From Bacteroidales bacterium (GTDB lineage Bacteria > Bacteroidota > Bacteroidia > Bacteroidales > UBA932), in assembly GCA_024695285.1 (NCBI GenBank), contig JAILIM010000031.1, positions 30,820-94,819 on the forward strand: DNA of 64,000 nucleotides. The letters are read 5' to 3'. Below the pieces are notes generated by a model that worked only from the letters and a program-made list of their open reading frames with translations, did not search any database and was not told the origin of the DNA. The translations under genes and the position numbers were made by a program. Positions 7,999 through 14,985 of this stretch are shown here, piece after piece (position 1 is the stretch's first letter; each line of letters begins with the position of its first letter).

Positions 7999-10836
7999 AT
8001 GAAAAAGTTAGCTTTCTTTCTGGCGCTTGGCGCATTTGTGGCGCTGACCGCCTCGTGCAATCGCGAAACCATTGCCCCGGAAGCTCCTGCAGGAGATGGC
8101 CTTGTCCAGGTGAGTTTCATTGCCGGCAAGGCTGATCTGACCAGGACCATGCTTGACGGCCTCAGGGTCGTATGGAGCGAGGGTGACCAAATCGCAGTGT
8201 TCGACGGCACTGCACTCCAGTGTTTCACCCTGGCAAACGGTGCCGGATCCACCACTGCCACTTTCACCGGCTTGGTCTCTTCGGGCGCTACCGAGTTTAC
8301 CGCCGTGTCGCCTTTCTCTGCCGCCACGCTGGACGGTACCTCGCTTGTGGTGACTGTCCCTTCAGTCCAGACTCTGAGCGCGGGCTATCCTGTAGATCCC
8401 GATGCCTTGGTGGCAGTTGCCAAGGCGAGTGCCGGAGGCAGTTTCAATTTCAAGAATGTGGCTTCGCTTGCCAAGTTCACCCTGGCTTCCGGAGATTTCT
8501 CTTCCGTGGATTTCGGCCCGGCTCCCAAGGCCACAAATGTGGTTCCGGATTTCGAGACCGGTGTAATCCCTGCAGAATCCCTTGGAGCGGCGGCAATGTA
8601 CACCCTGTCTCCTTCCGGCAGTTCCTTTGCCGCGGGTGACTACTACATTGCCGTAGCCCCCGGAGCTGTCGAGGGCGTGACTTTCGTCCTTGGAAATTCT
8701 ACTTCGCGCAGCTACAAGCAGAGCGCAAATACTGCCGATATGAAGCGCAACGGCTGCGTGAACTTCGGTACCGTTTCCGAAGGACTAACCAGCCTGCTGT
8801 ACGACATTTCCAATGCCGCAGACCTCCAGGACTGGGCCCTGCACGCAAATCTGTATGGGCCGGCAGATGTGGTGAAGGTCACTGCCGACATCGATATGTC
8901 CGGCGTGAACTATGCCCCGGGCAAGCCTTTTGCCGGAACGCTTGACGGTCAGGGACACTCCATCAAGAACTGGATCAGTTCGGTGCCCCTTCTTGAAACG
9001 CTCCGTACACAGGGCGAACTCAAAGCTGTCACGCTTTCTTCCAGTTGTGTGCTCACGTTCCCGAACAAGCTTTCCAACTTTGGATTCGTGGTGGCAAACA
9101 ACCGCGGCAGGATTTCTGACGTTATCGTGGAAGCATCTGCTTCGGTTCCTGCAATCGATTCCGAGAGCGCGCAGGACGGCCGTTTCGGCCTGGTCGTGGG
9201 CAATAATGACGAAAGCGGTACGGTGATGAACTGCACCACAAGCGGAAGCATAGATATGTCTGCTCCCGGTATCGTTGCAGGCAACAACCTCTATCTGGGC
9301 GCCGTGATGGGCCGTAACGCAGGTTATGTCAGCGACTGTTCCAACAGTGGGGCAGTGAACGTGGAGTTCACCGACGACACAATGACCAAGTGCCTGTATG
9401 CTGCAGGAATCAGCGGCCACGCGGCGGCCTCCGGAATATTCGAGGCCTGCACCAATACCGGTGATGTCACGATCAAGACTCCGGGTTCCGGTAACGACTG
9501 CCTGTTTGCCTGCGGCGTAATCGGTTTCTCCGGCGCACGCCTTATCGGCTGCACAAATTCCGGCACGATTTCCGTGCTGTCCGAGTCTTCGGACGGGGCG
9601 GGAGACGGTCCGCTGAAGAGGGCCTGCGCGGCTGGCGTTGCCGGATACAGCGCCGGTGAGATGAGCTCCTGCGAAAACCACGGGGACGTGGTCCTGCGAG
9701 GCGGATACAGCACCGGATATGCCGGCGTGGGGTCGCTCACCCTCGTATCGAGTGTCGCTGCAGGCGTGGCCGGTCTCGTCTACAAAGCCGAAGTCAATGA
9801 CTGCATCAACAGCGGCGACGTGAGTTCCACACTGCTGAACATAGACAATGCGAACTCCAATTACAATACAAACACCCGTGCGACCATCGGAGGCGTTGTG
9901 GGAAATCTTCAAGGCACTATCAATAACAGCAGCAACGCCGGAAAGGTTGACGCCTACTGGGTGACTTCGACCCACAACGGCGGTCTGAACAAGCAGTTTG
10001 TGGCGCAGGGTGGCGGAATCTGCGGCGGCTCCTACAATTCTGCCGACAAGAAGGTGTCCAGTATCAACGGCTGTACCAACAGCGGAAGGGTATCATTCAC
10101 CTGCGATGCGACCGGTTCCAACAATGCGTTCGGCGGCATCGTGGGCTGGCCCGGCTCTGAGCCTTCAGGCGGTGCCGCGACTCAGACGGGAGCGATTTCC
10201 GGCTGCGCTTTCTCGGGAGAAATGGTCCTTGACGGGTTCGGCAAGACCAGGGCCGGCGGCATTAGCGGCGGTGCCTGCACAATCGAAAGCTGCAGTGTCA
10301 GCGGCACTATCTCCATTCCCGGTAAGATCAATTCCGGCTACATCGGCGGCGTCGTTGGTTACGAGGCGGCAGGCCATACGGTGTCCGACACTGTCGTGGA
10401 TCACCTTACGATCGATTACACCAACGATGCGTATATGAACGGTACGATTTATGGCCTTGGCGGCCTGGTGGGCCAGCCCCAGAATGCCGCCGGCTTCGGG
10501 ATCGGCTCCGGCTGCTCGATACTGGTCACGATCAAGTCGAACCATTGCCGAGACATAGGCTTTATCGCCGGAAGGATCACCAACACGGCCAACACCATGG
10601 CTTACGGCACTGCCGGCAGCAAGCTCACCATCAAGAAGGGCTGCTCCATAGTCAACAAGCACACGGGCAACACCGTGTCCGTCGAGTCTGAAGCCGATCT
10701 TGCGCAGGTTATCAGTTCCTACAAGGAAACTCAGGACGGCAAAATCAATTACGATTATGGCGGATTCCTCGCCGGTTCGCTTAATTATGATAAGTGGAAG
10801 AGCCTTGTGACCTTTAATCTCAATTATTCGGAATAA
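7999..10836 (+). CDS. Fimbrillin-like/GLUG-repeat lipoprotein
   Basis: 945 aa from ATG 7999, chosen because it begins the lipoprotein signal MKKLAFFLALGAFVALTASC (Cys 20) and is preceded by TAAGGA; the frame is open further upstream but that part looks non-coding. Residues about 30-265 are a fimbrillin-like (FimA/Mfa1-type) domain: VVWSEGDQIAVFDGTA, then FSAATLDGTSLVVTVPSVQ, FKNVASLAKFTL, and a closing NGCVNFGTV strand. Residues about 280-900 are GLUG-like repeats (C.NSG.V ... GGI.G). The repeat part closely parallels the protein encoded at 5588, including LDGQGHSIKNWISSVPL and AFGGIVGWPG. Probably a surface-displayed fibrous protein or adhesin. No catalytic residues recognised. Confidence 0.85.
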   Translation: MKKLAFFLALGAFVALTASCNRETIAPEAPAGDGLVQVSFIAGKADLTRTMLDGLRVVWSEGDQIAVFDGTALQCFTLANGAGSTTATFTGLVSSGATEFTAVSPFSAATLDGTSLVVTVPSVQTLSAGYPVDPDALVAVAKASAGGSFNFKNVASLAKFTLASGDFSSVDFGPAPKATNVVPDFETGVIPAESLGAAAMYTLSPSGSSFAAGDYYIAVAPGAVEGVTFVLGNSTSRSYKQSANTADMKRNGCVNFGTVSEGLTSLLYDISNAADLQDWALHANLYGPADVVKVTADIDMSGVNYAPGKPFAGTLDGQGHSIKNWISSVPLLETLRTQGELKAVTLSSSCVLTFPNKLSNFGFVVANNRGRISDVIVEASASVPAIDSESAQDGRFGLVVGNNDESGTVMNCTTSGSIDMSAPGIVAGNNLYLGAVMGRNAGYVSDCSNSGAVNVEFTDDTMTKCLYAAGISGHAAASGIFEACTNTGDVTIKTPGSGNDCLFACGVIGFSGARLIGCTNSGTISVLSESSDGAGDGPLKRACAAGVAGYSAGEMSSCENHGDVVLRGGYSTGYAGVGSLTLVSSVAAGVAGLVYKAEVNDCINSGDVSSTLLNIDNANSNYNTNTRATIGGVVGNLQGTINNSSNAGKVDAYWVTSTHNGGLNKQFVAQGGGICGGSYNSADKKVSSINGCTNSGRVSFTCDATGSNNAFGGIVGWPGSEPSGGAATQTGAISGCAFSGEMVLDGFGKTRAGGISGGACTIESCSVSGTISIPGKINSGYIGGVVGYEAAGHTVSDTVVDHLTIDYTNDAYMNGTIYGLGGLVGQPQNAAGFGIGSGCSILVTIKSNHCRDIGFIAGRITNTANTMAYGTAGSKLTIKKGCSIVNKHTGNTVSVESEADLAQVISSYKETQDGKINYDYGGFLAGSLNYDKWKSLVTFNLNYSE

Positions 10837-10839
10837 ACT

Positions 10840-13587
10840 ATGATGAAACGCTTTATCCTTATCGCTGCTGCGGTTTCGCTCGCTTTTTCCTGCGGCAGGG
10901 AAGATCCGGAGGGGGCTTTGCACCCCGACGGGGCGCTGCGCACTTTCGAAGCCGTGCTCGAGTCCCCCTCAGTGAGCCGGACCTCGCTGGCCACGGGCGG
11001 CAAGGTGGTCTGGAGCGAAGGCGATCAGATAAAGCTCTTTAATGCTGCGCAGACGGGCGGCTCGGTGTTCAGCGCCGATGCCGCCTCGGCTGGCGGCAGT
11101 TCTGCCGTTTTTCGTGGCAGCATAGACGGTGATGCACCCTTCTATGCTGTGTATCCGGCTTCTGCCGGAGTTGCTCTCTCCGGCAACGAACTCGGAATCT
11201 CCCTGCCTTCTGTCCAGGAATATGCTTCCGGGTCTTTTGCCCCGGGAGCCAATCCGGCGGCAGCATATAGCACAGACGGAACCCACCTGCAGTTCAGGAA
11301 CCTGTGCGGCCTGCTTTGTGTGCAGCTGACCGGCTCGGCAAGTGTGAGTTCCATATCTGTCACCAGCGCCGATAATGAAGCGCTCTGGGGCAGCGGCACC
11401 GTGGCTTTCGGCGATGCGCCGCTGCTTTCGCTCAAGTACACCGGAAAGGATCAGCGCACGCTCACCCTGGAGTGCCCTTCAGCCGTGCAGCTTTCGAAAG
11501 ACACACCCCAGGCATTTTATTTTGTGGTCCCGGCGGGGACTCTGGCCGGCGGCTTCACCGTCACCGTCAAGGACTCCGACGGCGGATCCCAGACCAAGTC
11601 GGCCCGTGCCGGCCTGGACCTGAGGCGCTCCTCCATGTGCTCGCTTAGCCCGTTGGAATACAACGGTGCGGCTCTCCCGGATGTGTCTTCGATGACACTT
11701 CCCGACGGCGTGCTGACGCTCAATTTCAATGCGCCCACGGTGTTCCCGTACTCCGGCGCTTCGGTCGGGGACTACATCCGCCTGACATCCCGCAGCAACT
11801 CTTCGCAGGTGCTGGTGGCACGCGTGACGGCGGCCGACAGCGCGACTGGCTTTACCGTAGAGCCCATGCCGCAGGGCTTCATAGGTGGCATGTATGAGGT
11901 CAAGATCTGCATCGGCGGCCCCCTCCGGAGCCTTGGAATGGCGTTCGTGGATGTGCGGGACACCTATGAAGTCGAGTTCCGCAGCGGCTACACTATGTAC
12001 GGCCGGGTGATCGACAATTCCGGGAACCCTCTGCAGGGCGTGAGCGTTTCGGATGGCGTCAAGACCACAAAGACCGATGCCAACGGCTGCTATTACATCG
12101 ATTCAGCGCGCAAGTACGGCTACGTGTCGATCTCCCAGCCCCGCGGGTACACGGTGGCCGTCAACCGCAGTACGGCTCAGTTCTTCCGGCGTGTCAGTTC
12201 CGACCGGACGGAACCCCAGATGAACAACTTCGTCCTTGCTCCTCTGGATGCACAGACCCACAGAGCCGTTTTCTTCACCGACTGCCACCTTGCCAACCGG
12301 TCCAGCAGTGACGTGCAGCAGTTCCGGGCCGGATTCAAGAAGGAACTCTCACAGGCCCAGGCCGAAGCCCGCGGCTCCGGATTGCCGCTTGTTGCCCTCT
12401 GTCTTGGCGACAGCACCTGGGACGAATTCTGGTACTCGATGCTCTATCAACCGGATTCTTTCAAGGAGGAACTGTCGGGCTTCGATATCCCCATTTATGT
12501 GATCCCCGGCAATCATGACAACGACCCTTATGTGGCATCCGACCTGCTGGCAGAGGCCCCTTTCCGTGCAGCGTTCGGCCCCAGCTACTATTCCTTCAAC
12601 CTCGGTGATATCCACTATGTGATGATGGACAATACGGTGTTTGCCAACAAAGGCGGCACCCAGGGCACTGTCGGCGACCTGAGCTACAGCTCCAAATTCA
12701 CCTCCGATGAGCTCAGCTGGCTGCGCGCGGATTTGCAGAACGCCCCGTCCGACTGCCGTATCGTGCTGGGCGTGCACTGCCATTTCAGCACCAGGACTTA
12801 TCTGCCTGACGGAAGTCACAGTGAGCCCTGGTTCAGCTACAATATGCCTCAGTCCGACCTCACCGCAGTATTTAACTACGCAGGCAAGCGCCCGTTGGAG
12901 ATAGTTTCAGGCCACACCCATCAGCGTTTCACCAACTATTTTTCCGATATCCGCCGCGAGCAGAATATAGGCGCGGTCTGCGCTTCCTGGTGGTGGACAG
13001 GGCACTACACCGGCGGGCGGACCAACATCAGCCAGGACGGAACTCCTGCCGGCTATATGATACTTGATGCCGTTTCTTCCGACATTTCCACACACTACAA
13101 ACCGGTAGGAAAGGATCCTTCGTACCAGTTCCGGGCCTACGACCTGAACAACTGCCTCATAGAGCGGGCAACGTATTGTCCAAAGGTGAAGGACAATTAT
13201 TCATTCATCACCGAGGCGTACTACAAGCAGTATGTACACGGCTACGACGAACCCCGCAGCGACAACAAGATACTGGTGAACGTGTTCAACTGGAATACGC
13301 ATTATACTGTCAGTATGACTGAAATAGGGGTGGGGCGCCTGGATGTGAAGCGAGTCGAGGCCTACGATCCTTTGCACATCATACACTTCAACTGCTACAG
13401 GATGAACGCCTCGAGCAGCAGTATGACTTTCACCACAAACGCCACGGCTCATATGTTCGAGGCCACCTGCTCAAGCGCCACGTCTTCCGTCCTCATAGAG
13501 GTGACGGATGAATACGGGAATACCTACAGCGAGACGATGACCCGTCCCCGCATGCTTTACGATATGTCTAAATCTGATAAATGGTGA
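10840..13587 (+). CDS. Fimbrillin-like domain fused to calcineurin-type metallophosphoesterase, lipoprotein
   Basis: 915 aa (ATG 10840; ATG 10843 equally possible). Lipoprotein signal ending SLAFSC. Residues about 30-275 repeat the fimbrillin-like module of the preceding gene (VVWSEGDQIKLFN, LPSVQEYASG, FRNLCGLLCVQL). A beta-sandwich and a carboxypeptidase-regulatory-like domain (about 376-460, GRVIDNSGNPLQGVSV) lead into a calcineurin-like phosphoesterase: TDCHL (D.H, about 479), LGDSTWD (GD..D, about 522), GNHDN (about 557), GVHCHF (about 644) and GHTHQR (GH.H, about 691), so all two-metal-site blocks are present. The C-terminal domain matches the MetallophosC pattern (KPVGKDPSYQFRAYDLN). 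Expected to hydrolyse a phosphomono- or diester outside the cell. The stop overlaps the next gene by 7 bp. Confidence 0.88.
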   Translation: MMKRFILIAAAVSLAFSCGREDPEGALHPDGALRTFEAVLESPSVSRTSLATGGKVVWSEGDQIKLFNAAQTGGSVFSADAASAGGSSAVFRGSIDGDAPFYAVYPASAGVALSGNELGISLPSVQEYASGSFAPGANPAAAYSTDGTHLQFRNLCGLLCVQLTGSASVSSISVTSADNEALWGSGTVAFGDAPLLSLKYTGKDQRTLTLECPSAVQLSKDTPQAFYFVVPAGTLAGGFTVTVKDSDGGSQTKSARAGLDLRRSSMCSLSPLEYNGAALPDVSSMTLPDGVLTLNFNAPTVFPYSGASVGDYIRLTSRSNSSQVLVARVTAADSATGFTVEPMPQGFIGGMYEVKICIGGPLRSLGMAFVDVRDTYEVEFRSGYTMYGRVIDNSGNPLQGVSVSDGVKTTKTDANGCYYIDSARKYGYVSISQPRGYTVAVNRSTAQFFRRVSSDRTEPQMNNFVLAPLDAQTHRAVFFTDCHLANRSSSDVQQFRAGFKKELSQAQAEARGSGLPLVALCLGDSTWDEFWYSMLYQPDSFKEELSGFDIPIYVIPGNHDNDPYVASDLLAEAPFRAAFGPSYYSFNLGDIHYVMMDNTVFANKGGTQGTVGDLSYSSKFTSDELSWLRADLQNAPSDCRIVLGVHCHFSTRTYLPDGSHSEPWFSYNMPQSDLTAVFNYAGKRPLEIVSGHTHQRFTNYFSDIRREQNIGAVCASWWWTGHYTGGRTNISQDGTPAGYMILDAVSSDISTHYKPVGKDPSYQFRAYDLNNCLIERATYCPKVKDNYSFITEAYYKQYVHGYDEPRSDNKILVNVFNWNTHYTVSMTEIGVGRLDVKRVEAYDPLHIIHFNCYRMNASSSSMTFTTNATAHMFEATCSSATSSVLIEVTDEYGNTYSETMTRPRMLYDMSKSDKW

Positions 13588-14804
13588 AAAAGCTTTTATT
13601 TACTGCATCATTGGTGCTTCTTTGCTGCTCGCTGGGAGCACAGGAATTCCTTCCCAAGTGGGAAAAGGGATTGTTCGACATACATTTCATAGCCACCGGC
13701 AGGGGCGACGCCTCATTCATCGTGATGCCCGACGGCACCACCATGCTGGCTGATGCCGGCGACGTGGGCACCGGCTGGCACGTGGCGCAGCCCAATGACA
13801 GCCTGAGGCCGGGAGAGTGGATTGCCAAATACATCCACGACTTTTCCGAAGGCCTTCCGCACCGCGACACTGTGGACTATTTTTATCTTACCCACTATCA
13901 CGGCGACCATGCCGGGACTATGGGTATTTCCAAACCAGGCTCCCACGGATACAGGATTGCCGGTGTCACGGAAGTGGGCGAGAAGATTCATTTCAACAAG
14001 ATAGTGGACCGCGCCTGCTGCGGCCAGCTACCAATTCCTTCCGAGGAGTATATGCAGAAGAGGGAGAAATTCTTTCTGGAAGGTTATTTCCCTTTCTGCA
14101 AGTATCAGCGGGACAGCTGCGGTACCGTCTTGGAAGCGTTCCGGATCGGCAGCCGCAAGCAGTTTCGCCCTCAGTACGACAAGCGCAGCTACCGCAAGAA
14201 TTTCGAGGTCTGGAACATTGCTGCAAACGGCTATATCCATACGGGTAAAGGTTTGAAGACCAAGCGTATGTATGACGAGGACCCTGAAATATTCGATGAG
14301 AATATGTTCAGTTGCGTGGTCCTTTTTACCTATGGGAAATTCAGCTACTACAACGGCGGCGACCTGGGCAGCGGCCCCTGGGAATCTTTCAAGGCTCAGC
14401 ACCGCGATTTCGAGACCCCCGTGGCCGACCTGATAGACAGGCACGTCACCCTCCTGAACCCCGACCATCATGGCTGGAAGGAGTCTTCCAACGGCTACTT
14501 TCTGAAGAAACTCAGCCCGGAGGTGATTGTGGAGATGTGCTCCAACCGCACCCATCCTTATTCCCGAACCCTGGACCGCTGGGTGGACCCTATGACGTAC
14601 AATACGCCCCGGAAACTGTATATCACGACCGAAGGCAGCCGCGAGCGCCTGGGAGAGGAACTATGGAAGAACTTCGAGCCCTGGTACGGCCACGTCGTGG
14701 TGCGCGTCTATGACGGCGGCACGGCCTACCAGGTCTTCGTGCTCGACGCCAAATCCGGCGACTACCACATCCTCCACGCCGGGGAGATCGTTCATTTGCA
14801 ATAA
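13581..14804 (+). CDS. Secreted metallo-beta-lactamase-fold hydrolase
   Basis: 407 aa with a cleavable signal peptide (CSLGAQ). The MBL fold is shown by the first strands DIHFIATGRGDASFIVMPDG, LADAGD, and the metal motif THYHGDHAG (H.H.DH, about residues 104-112); NGGDLG (about 258) and NPDHHGWKES (about 293) supply later ligands. The opening resembles the ComEC-type competence MBL group, which act on nucleic acid or phosphoester substrates, rather than true beta-lactamases. It overlaps the upstream metallophosphoesterase by 7 bp, so the two are translationally coupled: two predicted extracytoplasmic metal-dependent phosphoesterase-type enzymes made together. Substrate not determinable. Confidence 0.85.
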   Translation: MVKKLLFTASLVLLCCSLGAQEFLPKWEKGLFDIHFIATGRGDASFIVMPDGTTMLADAGDVGTGWHVAQPNDSLRPGEWIAKYIHDFSEGLPHRDTVDYFYLTHYHGDHAGTMGISKPGSHGYRIAGVTEVGEKIHFNKIVDRACCGQLPIPSEEYMQKREKFFLEGYFPFCKYQRDSCGTVLEAFRIGSRKQFRPQYDKRSYRKNFEVWNIAANGYIHTGKGLKTKRMYDEDPEIFDENMFSCVVLFTYGKFSYYNGGDLGSGPWESFKAQHRDFETPVADLIDRHVTLLNPDHHGWKESSNGYFLKKLSPEVIVEMCSNRTHPYSRTLDRWVDPMTYNTPRKLYITTEGSRERLGEELWKNFEPWYGHVVVRVYDGGTAYQVFVLDAKSGDYHILHAGEIVHLQ

Positions 14805-14827
14805 CCGATAAACCAATATAAGTCATT

Positions 14828-14974
14828 ATGAGTCAATTATTTAAGTGGGTGTATACCCCTCCCTGTTGCCGAATTGTAACAGTCTCGGTCACAGATCGTA
14901 TTCTACAGGATTCATCAAATCGTAACCGCGTTGTCATCGATTATGATGACAATGATGTCATTGAACTTTCCTAA
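14828..14974 (+). CDS. Possible 48-residue small protein, unknown
   Basis: ATG 14828 to TAA 14972-14974 gives 48 codons filling most of the gap between the hydrolase gene and the next GLUG gene, whose ATG is 11 bp further on. The peptide begins MSQLFKWVYTPPCC and ends acidic (DYDDNDVIELS). No signal peptide, no recognised family. The same DNA holds an inverted repeat ATGACA-ATGA-TGTCAT (about 14944-14959), so it may instead be a regulatory leader. Weak support. Confidence 0.25.
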   Translation: MSQLFKWVYTPPCCRIVTVSVTDRILQDSSNRNRVVIDYDDNDVIELS

Positions 14975-14985
14975 ACGGCAGAGCT

